Shown here one piece after another: positions 44,891-54,194 of a DNA stretch of 64,000 nt. Made by a program: the position numbers and the translations under genes. The notes under the pieces were generated by a model. The model saw only the letters and a program-made list of their open reading frames with translations. It was not told the DNA's origin and did not search any database. Numbering within the stretch: position 1 is the first letter of the stretch; the number at the start of each line of letters is the position of its first letter. The stretch lies in the NCBI RefSeq assembly GCF_003349955.1, contig NZ_QLKQ01000019.1, forward strand, positions 1-64,000, read 5' to 3'. Source of the stretch: Azospirillum brasilense (GTDB lineage Bacteria > Pseudomonadota > Alphaproteobacteria > Azospirillales > Azospirillaceae).

Positions 44891-46776
44891 CCGTTCCACT
44901 CCGCCGCGCTGTCTTCCAGGATGGGGCCGCGCGTCTCCGGCATGGTCAGCGCGATGCGGAAGGAGGTGCCCCGCTCCACCGGCATCAGGGTGACCGTCGC
45001 CCCGACCTGTCCGGTCAGGCTGGTGATCAGGCGCATGCCCAGGCTGCGCGACCGGCGCATGTCGAATCCGGCGGGAAGCCCCGGCCCCTGGTCGGTCACG
45101 GTCAGCGCCAGCAGATCATCGGTCCGGTCGAGCGACACCAGGACGTTGGCGGGCGAGGACCCGCGATGCTTGATGGCGTTGGTGATCAGCTCGTTGGCGA
45201 TCAGACCCAGCGGTGCGGCCTGATCGATGGGCAGGTCGACCCGCTCGGCCCGCACCTCGATGGAGCCCAGGGTGTCGCCGCCCGACGCGCGGGACAGGTC
45301 GGCGCACAGCTCGTTCAGATAGCTGCCGAACTCGATGGTCTGGAACTGCTCGGTCTGGTACAGCCGGCTGTGCACGCGGGCGATGGCGTCGATGCGGCTG
45401 CGGGCGTCCTGGAAATGGACCCGCTCGGCGGCGCCCGGAAGGCTCATGGTCTGCAGCGTCAGCAGGCTGGAGACGAGCTGGAGGCTGTTCTTCACCCGGT
45501 GGTTCACTTCGCGCAGCAGCGTGGACTTCTGCCCCACCAGCTTGCGCAGGGCCGCCTCCATCGACTTGATCTCGGTGACGTCGATGTGCATCAGCACCGC
45601 CCCGCCGAAGGGACCGGCGGCCATCGGCGCGGCGAGACAGCGGTACCAGCGCGGCCCCTTGTCCGACAGGCCGGGATACTCGATGGACACCGGCGATCCG
45701 CCGCGCAGCAGGCCGCGCAGCCCTTCGATCAGCGCGTCGGCGTGCTCCGCTCCGCTGCGGATGGCGGCGCAGGCTTCCAGATAATCGTCGCCGATGGCCG
45801 AACCGTCGCCGAGGAATCCGGCTTGCGGCCCACTTTCCGCCCAGGCCTTGTTGACGGAGATGATGTGCCCGCCATGGTCGAGGACGGCGATGTGCGCCGG
45901 CAGCGCGTCGAGCGTGGCCTTGGTCTGCTCGGCGAGCTGGCGCATGGCCAGCGCGTTGGCCTTCAGTTCCTCGCGGGTGCGGCGGCGCTCGGTGATGTCG
46001 CGCAGGACGCCGGTGACGAAGCTCCGTCCCTCCGACTCCCAGCGGGCCAGCGACACCTCCAGGTCGATGCGGGTGCCGTCGCGCTTGCGGCCGATCAGCT
46101 CCACCGGGGCGGGCCGCCCGGCCGGATCGCGCTCCAGCAGGCCGGACCAGTCGGGGGAACCTTCAGCGAGGAAGAGGCTGACATGCTGGCCGATCAGCTC
46201 GTTGGGCGGAAAGCCGAATTGCAGCGCGGCCGCCCCGTTGGCCCATTGCACCACGCCGCGCGTGTCGGTGGTGACGATGGCGTCGGGGGCGGTGTCGACG
46301 ATGGCGCGGTAGCGCGCGTCCCGCTGTTCGCGCAGAACCCGCTCCCGGTTGACCACGGCGGTGACGTCGGTCACCTGGATCAGGCAGTAGGAGGCGTTGG
46401 CGACGGTGAAGGGGCGGATCAGCACGTTGTGGACCATCCGCCGCCCGTCGGGGCAGCGCAGCGGGAACAGCACCGGGTTCAGCGTGTGGGACAGGACACT
46501 GGGCGCCCCGGTCTCCAGCACGTCGCGCACCGCGTTGTGCAGCCGCGTGTCGCGCAGGGACGGCAGGGCCTCCACCAGCTCCCGCCCGTGGATGCCGGGC
46601 TCGGGCGTGCCGGACGCCCGTTCCATCCAGCGGTTCCAGAACTGCACGCGGCCATGGCGGTCCAGCACGACGATGCCGGCGTCCATCGCGTCGAGAAGGC
46701 CGTCCAGCCATGGCATGCGCTTAAACTCGGTCGGTTCCATCGGGCGTTCCGGAGGCGATGCGGTCGATGAATCCAT
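44887..46776 (-). CDS. PAS-domain sensor histidine kinase, HisKA_2 (HWE-like) type
   Basis: The 629-residue protein has no membrane segment. Three PAS-type domains occupy about residues 20-130, 150-265 and 285-405, with motifs such as AIVDTAPDAIVTTDTRGVVQ. A HisKA_2 dimerisation domain carries phospho-H426 (LLREVNHRVKNSLQLV). The ATPase domain shows LGLIANELITNAIKHR and TDQGPGLP. It is cytosolic and probably senses an internal signal such as redox or a ligand; the PAS cofactor is not predictable. The start at 46776 (AGGGA seven bases upstream) overlaps cheC by 56 bases; ATG 46740 is an alternative. Confidence 0.9.
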   Translation of the reverse strand: MDSSTASPPERPMEPTEFKRMPWLDGLLDAMDAGIVVLDRHGRVQFWNRWMERASGTPEPGIHGRELVEALPSLRDTRLHNAVRDVLETGAPSVLSHTLNPVLFPLRCPDGRRMVHNVLIRPFTVANASYCLIQVTDVTAVVNRERVLREQRDARYRAIVDTAPDAIVTTDTRGVVQWANGAAALQFGFPPNELIGQHVSLFLAEGSPDWSGLLERDPAGRPAPVELIGRKRDGTRIDLEVSLARWESEGRSFVTGVLRDITERRRTREELKANALAMRQLAEQTKATLDALPAHIAVLDHGGHIISVNKAWAESGPQAGFLGDGSAIGDDYLEACAAIRSGAEHADALIEGLRGLLRGGSPVSIEYPGLSDKGPRWYRCLAAPMAAGPFGGAVLMHIDVTEIKSMEAALRKLVGQKSTLLREVNHRVKNSLQLVSSLLTLQTMSLPGAAERVHFQDARSRIDAIARVHSRLYQTEQFQTIEFGSYLNELCADLSRASGGDTLGSIEVRAERVDLPIDQAAPLGLIANELITNAIKHRGSSPANVLVSLDRTDDLLALTVTDQGPGLPAGFDMRRSRSLGMRLITSLTGQVGATVTLMPVERGTSFRIALTMPETRGPILEDSAAEWNG

Positions 46777-47362
46777 GGATCAGTCCCTTCAGCGACTCCA
46801 GAGACGACAGTCCCATGAGCAACGCAATGTAGCCGCGAATGCTCCGGCTGCGGATCAGGAAGTCGATGTAGAGGAACATCACCAGCTCGTCGGGGTTGGG
46901 CCCGTTGCTTTGGAAGATGCGGTCGCTGTCACCGCGCAACACGCTGGGCAGCGAGATGTCCAGATTGTCCTTCAACGTGTTGGCCATCACGACCAGGCAG
47001 CCGTTGAGGATGATGTTGCCGATCTCGGCGAGCGCGTCCTGCTCCAGATCGACGATCTCCTCCAGGCTCAGCTCGCTGCCCAGGACGGCGCGGGCCAGTT
47101 CCAGACTGTTGGTCTCCGGGAAGATCAACAGGGCGCGACCGGAAAAGGAACCGTCGAAACGCTGCTCCACCGCGACGAGACTCATTTTCTCGCGCGCGGC
47201 GAGAAGGCCGGCGGCGTCGTTGCGGCTGACGATCTCGATTGAGGGAACCGACAGCAGGACCTGATCGGCGACCATGCGGCTGAGGTTGGTCGCGGCACGG
47301 CCGACGCCCATGTTCACCAGCTCGGTCAGCGCGTCGCGCTCAAGGTCGCTCAGATCCACCAT
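46721..47362 (-). CDS. CheC-type phosphatase, second copy
   Basis: The 213-residue protein is paralogous to the CheC at 34679. The first active helix (ALTELVNMGVGRAATNL) and the second (DALAEIGNIILNGCLVV) keep the E-x2-N pairs. It heads a three-gene minus-strand operon with a PAS kinase and a receiver, suggesting that it dephosphorylates that receiver. I chose ATG 47362; the open frame reaches 47467, but the extension has no homologous look. The AT-richer gap upstream probably holds the promoter. Confidence 0.87.
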   Translation of the reverse strand: MVDLSDLERDALTELVNMGVGRAATNLSRMVADQVLLSVPSIEIVSRNDAAGLLAAREKMSLVAVEQRFDGSFSGRALLIFPETNSLELARAVLGSELSLEEIVDLEQDALAEIGNIILNGCLVVMANTLKDNLDISLPSVLRGDSDRIFQSNGPNPDELVMFLYIDFLIRSRSIRGYIALLMGLSSLESLKGLIHGFIDRIASGTPDGTDRV

Positions 47363-47536
47363 GCACCGGGGCTCCCGTTTCCATGAAAGCGCCACGGCAT
47401 CGGCGCCCCCGGGGCACAGTGCGACAGGAATGCCGTGAAAGTCTCCCCCGTCAACGGCATAGGCCAAATTGGGAGTGCACTAGGCAATTCAGCAACAAGG
47501 TGCCGTCCATCCAACAATTCGCTCCATCCATTGATT

Positions 47537-47558
47537 GCGGCCGGAATAAAAAGGCCGC
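47537..47558 (-). terminator. Hairpin downstream of argE, possible terminator
   Basis: GCGGCC and GGCCGC form a 6-bp stem around a 10-base A-rich loop (a T-rich loop on the minus strand), 45 bases past the argE stop. It lies between argE and the divergent-side promoter of the cheC operon. Lacking a T run after the stem, it is a weak candidate. Confidence 0.3.
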
Positions 47559-47603
47559 CTGTATTGTGGTTCGGCGTGACGCTCCGCCGCACCCTGTTGC
47601 GGG

Positions 47604-48755
47604 TCAGGCGGCCAGCCGGCGGACGAGATCCCGCAGGAACCCCTCGCAGGCGGTGACCTGGGCGATGTCGATGTATTCGTTGGGCTGATGCGCCTGATCG
47701 ATGGAGCCCGGTCCGCAGAGCACGGTGGACAGGCCGGCCTCCTGGAACTGCCCGGCCTCCGCGGCGAAGGAGACCATGCCGGTGTCGTTGCGCCCGGTCA
47801 GGGCGTGACAGAGCTGGGCCGCCGGCCCGGCCGGCTCCGGCGCCAGCCCGGGGACCCCGGCAAGCTGCTCGGTGCGGATGTCGCAATCCGGGCTGATCCG
47901 GCGCATGGCGGTGCGCAGCCGTCCGCACTCCGCCTCGAAGCGGTCGCGGTAGCGCGTCCAGTCGTCGCCGGGCAGCGGGCGGATGTCCCAGACGAAGGAG
48001 CAGTGGCGGGCGGTGATGTTGGCCGCCGTGCCGCCTTCGATGGTCCCGACCTGCAGCGTGGTGAAGGGCGGGTCGAAGCCGCAGCCGGAGTCCGCCGCGG
48101 CGGCGTTCTCCGCCGCCATGTCCCCCACCAGAGTGACGAGACGCGCCGCGATCATCACGGCGCTGACCCCGCGGTCGATCTGGGACGAGTGGACCTCGTG
48201 CCCGGTGACCGTGGTGCGCAGCACGTAGCAGCCCTTGTGGGCCAGCACGACCCCCATCGAGGTCGGCTCGCCGACGATCACGGCGCTGGGGCGCGGCAAC
48301 TCATCGGCGATGCGGGCGATCATGGCCGGCGCGCCGATGCAGCCGACCTCCTCGTCGTACGACAGCGCCAGATGCAGCGGCCGCTTCAGGCCGGCCTCCA
48401 GGATCTCCGGCAGCAGGGCCAGCGCCACGGCGGGGAAGCTTTTCATGTCGGCGGTGCCGCGCCCGTAGAGGCGCCCGTCGCGTTCGACCAGGGTGAAGGG
48501 ATCGGTGTCCCAGGGCTGCCCGTCCACCGGGACGACGTCGGTGTGGGCCGACAGCACCACGCCGCCTTCGGTCATCGGGCCGATGGTCGCGAACAGGTTC
48601 GCCTTGGCGCCGTCTGGGCTGGGCACCAGCCGGCTCTCCACGCCGTATCCGGCGAGATAGCCCCGAACCCAGTCGATCAGCGCCATGTTGGAACGGCGCG
48701 AAACCGTGTCGAAGCCGACCAGGCGGGCGATCATCGCCTTGGAGACGTCTTGCAC
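47604..48755 (-). CDS. argE: Acetylornithine deacetylase
   Basis: The 383-residue M20-family metallohydrolase removes acetate from N-acetylornithine in arginine synthesis. Metal-binding motifs are visible: LSAHTDVVPVDG, YGRGTADMKSF and YDEEVGCIGA, plus GEPTSMGVV and the dimerisation-domain GHEVHSS. These fit ArgE better than other M20 subgroups, although succinyl-diaminopimelate or carboxypeptidase activity cannot be fully excluded. The start is GTG at 48755; an ATG seven codons later (48734) is possible. It is monocistronic. The 251-base upstream gap holds no other recognisable feature. Confidence 0.85.
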   Translation of the reverse strand: MQDVSKAMIARLVGFDTVSRRSNMALIDWVRGYLAGYGVESRLVPSPDGAKANLFATIGPMTEGGVVLSAHTDVVPVDGQPWDTDPFTLVERDGRLYGRGTADMKSFPAVALALLPEILEAGLKRPLHLALSYDEEVGCIGAPAMIARIADELPRPSAVIVGEPTSMGVVLAHKGCYVLRTTVTGHEVHSSQIDRGVSAVMIAARLVTLVGDMAAENAAAADSGCGFDPPFTTLQVGTIEGGTAANITARHCSFVWDIRPLPGDDWTRYRDRFEAECGRLRTAMRRISPDCDIRTEQLAGVPGLAPEPAGPAAQLCHALTGRNDTGMVSFAAEAGQFQEAGLSTVLCGPGSIDQAHQPNEYIDIAQVTACEGFLRDLVRRLAA

Positions 48756-49006
48756 CCTTGCGATCCAATCTGCGGAACGGCGGCGCCGATTCCACGCTTG
48801 TGATAATCTTTAGCAGTCAGACACTGGCCCCTGCATCCTACGATGTCAAATGAGTCGTCCGGATTACGTGGGCATAGCGGCCAACGACCAACACCGGTTG
48901 AACGGCCTTCCCGCATTCGGGGGCCGTCCAACCGGTCGTGATGCGAAATCGCTCGGGGCCGGAGCGCCGCAGGGCGAAACGGGCAGGTCAAAAAGGGGCG
49001 GCGCCG

Positions 49007-49354
49007 TCAGGCCGCCGACCAGACCTTCTCGGTCAGGATCGTGCGCACCAGCGTCAGCGCGCTCTCGGCGCTCTCGCGCCCGTCGAGCTTGGCCGCCACC
49101 GCCTCGATCTGGGCCGGCGGCAGGGTCCCCCGCAGGCGGCGCACCGTGTCGGTCAGGTGCTTCTTGGCGAAGCGCGCCTGGTTTCCGCGCTCCGACAAGT
49201 CCTGGAAGGCCAGCCGCCGGGTGGTCGCGTCGCGTCCGGCGCTGGCCGCCGTCGCCCGCTCCGCCGCCGCGGCAAGCTCGTTCGAGGATTGGAGGTAGTT
49301 GCTGATGGCTTCGGTCAGGATACGGTTGGCTTGAAGCAAGGGATCAAGGGACAT
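49007..49354 (-). CDS. Hypothetical all-helical protein
   Basis: I do not recognise this 115-residue protein. It is predicted almost entirely helical, Ala/Arg-rich and soluble, opening with SLDPLLQANRILTEAISNYL and carrying QARFAKKHLTDTVRRLRGTL in the middle. There is no signal peptide, cysteine or metal motif. I chose ATG 49354 over the frame start at 49420 because the extra residues are basic and low in complexity. It is divergent from the DUF2934 gene, sharing the 381-base gap. Confidence 0.6.
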   Translation of the reverse strand: MSLDPLLQANRILTEAISNYLQSSNELAAAAERATAASAGRDATTRRLAFQDLSERGNQARFAKKHLTDTVRRLRGTLPPAQIEAVAAKLDGRESAESALTLVRTILTEKVWSAA

Positions 49355-49735
49355 GCGCTGAACTCTTTGCCTTCCGTGACGGCTCTGGGCCGCAAACGGC
49401 CCCCTGCCAAGACGTTTCACCCAAAGTTAATTGGGCCGGCCTGTCCGCTTCAACCCGGCGAAGGGTTCTATGCGGACCGCAAGCCGGACCCGCGCCGGCG
49501 CGGGTGGGGCGCAACCAACGCATGGTCTATCACCGTCCGCTTCCTGTCGAGGATGGACAAGCAATGGGCCTATGAATTTCCTATGAACTAAGGCACGCTT
49601 TCTTTGTGTACGTTTATCGTCACATAAACCGGGCACTAAAACGGGAACCCACGGGCGCAGGACGCCGTTTTCCTCGAGCGTCGATGTTTCTGCGGCCAAG
49701 CCCACTTGGACCAAAGCCCACTTGGAGACGGAAGA
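49355..49735. other. Divergent intergenic region with EcfG-type promoter
   Basis: This 381-bp gap lies between an unknown minus-strand gene and the DUF2934 gene. It holds the GGAAC-N17-CGTT promoter described separately. Next to the DUF2934 start there is a 13-base direct repeat, AAGCCCACTTGGA, at about 49698-49710 and 49715-49727. I saw no RNA gene or small ORF worth calling. Confidence 0.5.
49644..49669 (+). promoter_or_regulatory. EcfG-type general stress promoter
   Basis: GGAAC (49644-49648), 17 bases, then CGTT (49666-49669, followed by TT) matches the alphaproteobacterial EcfG sigma factor consensus GGAAC-N16/17-CGTT. It is 67 bases before the DUF2934 gene and correctly oriented. The consensus is from general knowledge, not a scan of this genome. 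Confidence 0.6.
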
Positions 49736-50248
49736 ATGCAAGGCGATCGTGAGGACCGCATCCGCCACCGCGCCTATGAGATCTGGGAGCGCGACGGGCG
49801 ACCGGAGGGACGGGGGGAACAGCATTGGGCGCAGGCCTGCGCCGAGATCGAAGCCGAGGACCGGGCGGTGACCACGGCGGAGCCGGTCGCCATGGTCGCG
49901 GCCGTCAAGGACGCCGCCGCGGGTGCGGTTAAGAAGGCGGTCCGCCGGACCAAGACGGCGGCGACCGAACTGCTCGGCGTCGGCCTGAACGCCGTGGTCG
50001 ATGTGGTCGAGGAGGCGGTCGCGCCCAAGAAGCCGCGTGCCCGCAAGGCCAAGGCCGAACCAAGCCCCGCAAACGAATCCTCAGCCGAAACCCCGGTCGC
50101 GGTTCCGGTTCCGGCGGCCCCGAAGGCGGCGAAGCCGCCCCGCGCGAAAACCGTGAAAGCGGACGCCGTGAAGGCGGAGGCGGTGAAGCCGGTTGCTCCG
50201 CGAGGCCGTCGCAAGCCGGCCGCATCGGACACCGAACCGGCCCATTGA
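49736..50248 (+). CDS. DUF2934 protein with Ala/Lys/Pro-rich tail
   Basis: The 170-residue protein opens with a DUF2934 motif (IRHRAYEIWERDGRPEG, then EQHWAQACAEIEAED). A hydrophobic-alanine helix follows, and from about residue 100 a disordered Lys/Ala/Pro tail with repeats such as VKADAVKAEAVKPV. The basic tail resembles histone-H1-like nucleoid proteins, which is only a compositional similarity. I chose ATG 49736, preceded by GGAGACGGA. The EcfG-type promoter upstream suggests expression under general stress. Confidence 0.78.
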   Translation: MQGDREDRIRHRAYEIWERDGRPEGRGEQHWAQACAEIEAEDRAVTTAEPVAMVAAVKDAAAGAVKKAVRRTKTAATELLGVGLNAVVDVVEEAVAPKKPRARKAKAEPSPANESSAETPVAVPVPAAPKAAKPPRAKTVKADAVKAEAVKPVAPRGRRKPAASDTEPAH

Positions 50249-50270
50249 CCCGCACCGGCCCTGCGCGTTT

Positions 50271-51566
50271 CTACACACAAGAGCGGATGTAGGGCCGGTT
50301 CGCCTCCCACAGCTCGTCCAGGATCTTCACGGCGGCGTCGGTGGAATTCACCACCGGGTCAATCAGCAGAGCCTGGAGCGCCAAGTCCTTCGAGGCGTGG
50401 ACCGCCGCCTCGACGGACAGTTGCTGCACGCTCGCCTGGACGTGCAGCAGTTTGGCGATCGGGTCGGGCAGGGGGCCGAGCGAGACCGGGTGAACGCCCG
50501 CCGCGTCGGCCAGCAGCGGCACCTCCACCGCCAGATCGGGCGGCAGGTTGGGGACGGCGCCCTGGTTGTAGACGATCCCCGATTCAATGAAGCGCTTCTG
50601 GTTGTGCAGCACCCCGGCGATGACCTGCACCGCCCGCTCGCCCCAGGATGGCTGCGTCCAGTCGTCGGGCACCGGCGTGGTTCCGGCGATCGTTCCGTCC
50701 ATCAGCGCGTTGAGGATGCCGCGCCCGCGCTCGTCCTCCGCGAAGTCGAATCCATGCTCCCCGCCTTCCCAGCCGTAGGGGAGGTATTCGCCCATATGAT
50801 CGTCGCTGCAGGTCGGCCACAGGCCGAAGCTGGAGAACAGGCGGCGGGTCAACGGCGTGAAGGCCGGGTCGTGGGTCTTCTCGCGCTCGCGCAGCAGCGG
50901 GTAGAGGTCGCGCCCACTCGCCTTGTCGCGGATGTGCATCAGCCACTGGAAGTGGTTCAGCCCGGCGCCCCAGACCTCCACGTCCTTTTCGGCCATGCCG
51001 AGAATCTGGCAGATGAACCAGCGCGCCAGGAAGATGCCGTGGCACAGCCCCAGCGTCTTGACCTTGGTGTATTTGCCGAGGCCGAGGACGACGCGGCTCT
51101 CCGGATTCGACAGGTTGATGAATTGGGCGTCCGGGCACAGCTCCTCGATGTCGCGGGCGAAGTCGAAGATCAGGGGCAGGGTGCGCAGCGTGAAGAACAG
51201 CCCGCCGGGCCCGCCGTTCTCGCCGAGCGTGTGGCGGATGCCGTGCTTCTTCGGCACCTCGAAATCGAGTTTCCACAGGCGGTTGCGGTCGATGGCGACC
51301 GAGTTGACGACGAATTCGGCGCCTCGCAGGGCGGCGCGGCGGTCGGTGGTCTGTTCGATGAGCAGGCCGGCGTTGCCCTTGGCGTTCAGCAGGCGGGCGA
51401 GCGCTGTCATGCGGTCGAGCGCCGCCGGATTCGTGTCGACCAGAGTCAGGGTGCTGCCCGCAAGCTCCGTCGTGGTGAAGAGGTCGCGGTACATGCTCAG
51501 CCCGAAGGCCGCGCTGCCGGCGCCTAGAAAGACGATCTTGGTGGTTTTGGGAGTGGTAACGGCCAT
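50271..51566 (-). CDS. GH4 family NAD-dependent glycosidase (alpha-galactosidase/alpha-glucosidase type)
   Basis: The 431-residue enzyme belongs to glycoside hydrolase family 4, which cleaves glycosides by an NAD+/Mn2+ redox mechanism in the cytoplasm. Evidence: the Rossmann motif [13 protein letters not shown] at residue 10, [12 protein letters not shown], the metal-binding CHG (LGLCHGIF) and GLNHFQW. This combination fits the MelA/AglA-like subgroup, which acts on unphosphorylated alpha-galactosides, alpha-glucosides or galacturonides. GGGAGG precedes the ATG. It is divergent from a GH1 gene, and the two share a 198-base regulatory gap containing imperfect ACACTT/AAGTGT arms. Confidence 0.88.
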   Translation of the reverse strand: MAVTTPKTTKIVFLGAGSAAFGLSMYRDLFTTTELAGSTLTLVDTNPAALDRMTALARLLNAKGNAGLLIEQTTDRRAALRGAEFVVNSVAIDRNRLWKLDFEVPKKHGIRHTLGENGGPGGLFFTLRTLPLIFDFARDIEELCPDAQFINLSNPESRVVLGLGKYTKVKTLGLCHGIFLARWFICQILGMAEKDVEVWGAGLNHFQWLMHIRDKASGRDLYPLLREREKTHDPAFTPLTRRLFSSFGLWPTCSDDHMGEYLPYGWEGGEHGFDFAEDERGRGILNALMDGTIAGTTPVPDDWTQPSWGERAVQVIAGVLHNQKRFIESGIVYNQGAVPNLPPDLAVEVPLLADAAGVHPVSLGPLPDPIAKLLHVQASVQQLSVEAAVHASKDLALQALLIDPVVNSTDAAVKILDELWEANRPYIRSCV

Positions 51567-51764
51567 GGGACGCCTCCCGCCGGCGGGAATGCTGCTGTGC
51601 TGATTTGTCAGGGCAGCCGCCTTTGGTCAAGCATACACTTGTTAAGACGAAGAGACTATACCTGATGGTCGGAATAAGTGTGGCGGTTTCTTCGCTTGCG
51701 CAACATGCCCTTCGCGCTCGCAACAGTGCGCCCGCAGCATAATCACTTCAAGGGAGTCCCCGTC

Positions 51765-53099
51765 ATGGCACTCTTCACTTTTCCCAAGGACTTCCTGTGG
51801 GGAGCGTCCACCGCGGCCTATCAGATCGAGGGGGCAATTCACGAGGGCGGGCGCGGTCCCTGCGTGTGGGACACCTTCACCGAGGCCGGGCGCATCCAGG
51901 ATGGCAGCAGCGCCGCCGTCGCTTGCGACCATTACCACCGCTGGGCGGAGGACATCGCGCTGCTGAGGGACGCGGGATTCAACGCCTACCGCTTCTCCAT
52001 CGCCTGGCCGCGCATCCTGCCGAACGGGACGGGGGCGGTGAACGCGGCGGGGCTCGACTTCTACGACCGGCTGGTGGACGGGTTGTTGGCCGCCGGCATC
52101 CGGCCGATGGCCTGCCTGTACCATTGGGACCTGCCGCAGCCCTTGGAAGACCGCGGAGGCTGGCAGGGCCGGGAGATCGTCGGCCCCTTCGCCGACTACG
52201 CCCGCATCGTCGCCGCCCGGCTGGCCGACCGGGTGAAGGACTGGATGATGCTGAACGAGCCGAACGTGGTCGCCACCCACGGTTACGGCACCGGGGAGCA
52301 CGCGCCCGGCCACAAGCTGGGCGAAACCGGCATCCTGCGCGCCCTGCACCATCAGAATCTGGCGCAAGGAGCGGCGCTCCGCGCCCTGGCGGCGGAGCAT
52401 TCCGGCCTGACGCTCGGCACCGTCATCAACCTCCAGCCCTGCCGGGCCGAGAGCGACCGGCCGGAGGACGTCGCGGCGGCGGCCCGCTGGGACGCGGTGT
52501 GGAACCGGGTGGCCCTGGACGGCGTGATGCGCGGCACGATCCCGGAGCTGATGGCCGAGCGGATGAAGGACTTCGTGCTGCCGGGCGACGAGGAAGCGAT
52601 CCGCTTCCCCATCGACCTGCTGGGCATCAACTACTACTCGCGCATGACCATGAAGCACGAGACGGGGCATCCGTTCGACGTGTGGTGGGGTGACGCCCAT
52701 TGCGACCGCTGGACCGCCATGGCTTGGCCGGTCCAGCCCGACGGGCTGTACGACCTGCTGATGGAGTTCAAGCGCGACTACGGCAATCCCGCCGTCTTCG
52801 TCGCCGAGAATGGCGCGGCCTACGACGACGTGGTGACGCCGGACGGGCGGGTGCATGATGCGGAGCGCGTGGCCTTCCTGCGCGACCATGTGGCGTCGGT
52901 CGGCCGCGCCCTGGCCGATGGTTGCAACGTGAAGGGTTATCTGTGCTGGAGCCTGCTGGACAATTTCGAATGGGCCTTCGGCCTGTCGAAGAGGTTCGGC
53001 ATCGTCCGCGTCGATTACGACACCTTGGTCCGCACGCCCAAGGACAGCTACCGCTTCCTGAGCGAGGTGGCAAAGAGCGGGCGGCTTGATCTCGCGTGA
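51765..53099 (+). CDS. GH1 beta-glucosidase
   Basis: The 444-residue family 1 glycosidase hydrolyses beta-glucosides or related beta-glycosides. The N-terminal signature FLWGASTAAYQIEGA is complete. The acid/base is E165 in MLNEPNV and the nucleophile E348 in VAENG. The late substrate-binding motif SLLDNFEWAFG is intact. No signal peptide is seen, so it is cytoplasmic. I chose ATG 51765, with AAGGGAG upstream. A strong hairpin follows the stop. It probably acts with the divergent GH4 enzyme on imported plant oligosaccharides. Confidence 0.93.
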   Translation: MALFTFPKDFLWGASTAAYQIEGAIHEGGRGPCVWDTFTEAGRIQDGSSAAVACDHYHRWAEDIALLRDAGFNAYRFSIAWPRILPNGTGAVNAAGLDFYDRLVDGLLAAGIRPMACLYHWDLPQPLEDRGGWQGREIVGPFADYARIVAARLADRVKDWMMLNEPNVVATHGYGTGEHAPGHKLGETGILRALHHQNLAQGAALRALAAEHSGLTLGTVINLQPCRAESDRPEDVAAAARWDAVWNRVALDGVMRGTIPELMAERMKDFVLPGDEEAIRFPIDLLGINYYSRMTMKHETGHPFDVWWGDAHCDRWTAMAWPVQPDGLYDLLMEFKRDYGNPAVFVAENGAAYDDVVTPDGRVHDAERVAFLRDHVASVGRALADGCNVKGYLCWSLLDNFEWAFGLSKRFGIVRVDYDTLVRTPKDSYRFLSEVAKSGRLDLA

Positions 53100-53110
53100 G
53101 AAACAGGAGG

Positions 53111-53143
53111 GCAGGCTGTGCGGAGCGATGCTCCGTCAGCCTG
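53111..53143 (+). terminator. Intrinsic terminator of the GH1 gene
   Basis: GCAGGCTG(T)GCGGAGC, loop GAT, then GCTCCGTCAGCCTGC form a 15-bp stem with one bulge or wobble. TCTTCTTGT follows it, 11 bases past the stop codon. Confidence 0.7.
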
Positions 53144-53169
53144 CTCTTCTTGTGAGGAAAAAAGATTTT

Positions 53170-53201
53170 CGATCATTGATCGTTCGAGGGCTAATCATTA
53201 G
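53170..53201. promoter_or_regulatory. Two adjacent palindromes in an AT-rich promoter region
   Basis: CGATCATTGATCG (53170-53182) and CTAATCATTAG (53191-53201) are both perfect palindromes with a one-base centre. Their centres lie about two helical turns apart (20 bases). They are in the most AT-rich stretch of the window, about 100 bases before the next gene, so a dimeric repressor or activator may bind here. Confidence 0.4.
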
Positions 53202-53296
53202 AAATGGAAGAATTTTCTATTAATTTATTCTTCACAATATTGTCTGCAGATGGTCCGGTGTGACACGCCATGCGTTCAGGATCACTGGAGGAAGCC

Positions 53297-54043
53297 ATGG
53301 GAATTTCCGACGTTTCCGCATCCTTGTTCCAGGCCACCGCCGCGGCCTCCGTACCGGCGAAACCCGCCGGTGCGAAGGCCGGCGCCACGGACGGGACCGG
53401 ACCGGCCACTTCCTCCAAGACCGACAAGGTCGATCTCAGCGATCTGGCGTCGGCGCTCAAGGGCGACGCGCTCGATCTGTTCAAGAATTTGTCGGCGGAT
53501 GATCGGACGTCGTTGGGCAAGCTCGTCTCCAGCGGGGCGCTGTCGGCGGACGAACTCAACGACGCGCTGTCGTCCGCATTGAAATCGGAGCGCAAAAAGG
53601 CGTTCTGGCAGTCCGCGAGGGAGGACGCCGAGGCCGGACGCACCCCTGAAGGCGACGCCCGCCAGCAGAGCATGAAGGCCATCTCGGATCGCATGGAATC
53701 AACTTTGGAAAGCCGGCGCGCCGCCATGGATCGGCCTGGAATGAGTCCCCAAGACCGCTTGGCCGCGCTGAGTAAGCTGAGCGCAGACCTGAAGGATATG
53801 CAGGATTCCTGGGACCAGTTGGCTGGCATCGGCATGCCCATGAAAGCCTACACCCTGAAAGGGGGCGATGAGCGTTTCTTCGCAACGTCGAAAGAACAGG
53901 CGGCCGGGCAGAAATTAAAGGATCTGGGTTTCCACTCCGGAACCTTTGACAAGGTGCTTTCGAGCCAATCCAAGGATTTTGCGCAGAAATACCTGTCCGA
54001 GGAAGGGACGTCCCAGATGACTTTAGGGAACGCGAACAAGTAG
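53297..54043 (+). CDS. Hypothetical soluble protein, lower GC than neighbours
   Basis: I do not recognise this 248-residue protein. It has a Ser/Ala-rich N-terminus, then a charged helical core: VDLSDLASALKGDALDLFKN, LSADDRTSLGKLVSSGALSA, and KKAFWQSAREDAEAG. No signal peptide, membrane helix or cysteine is seen. GGAGG precedes ATG 53297. Its codons and flanks are clearly less GC-rich than neighbouring genes, which suggests transfer. The regular acidic/hydrophobic helices and the terminal GTSQMTLGNANK resemble nothing I can name. It stands alone between a GH1 gene and a glycosyltransferase gene. Confidence 0.65.
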   Translation: MGISDVSASLFQATAAASVPAKPAGAKAGATDGTGPATSSKTDKVDLSDLASALKGDALDLFKNLSADDRTSLGKLVSSGALSADELNDALSSALKSERKKAFWQSAREDAEAGRTPEGDARQQSMKAISDRMESTLESRRAAMDRPGMSPQDRLAALSKLSADLKDMQDSWDQLAGIGMPMKAYTLKGGDERFFATSKEQAAGQKLKDLGFHSGTFDKVLSSQSKDFAQKYLSEEGTSQMTLGNANK

Positions 54044-54194
54044 CCTGCGATGTATTCAGCGTTGGTTTTTCCATATCATCGGAGTTCAAGCGCAGGGTGG
54101 CTGCCGGACCGAACAGTCCTGTCCCGGAATTGTCACATCGGAGTCAAGCGGAAGCGGTGCTATCGACGGTGTCGTGTCATCACTGTGTTCGCCC

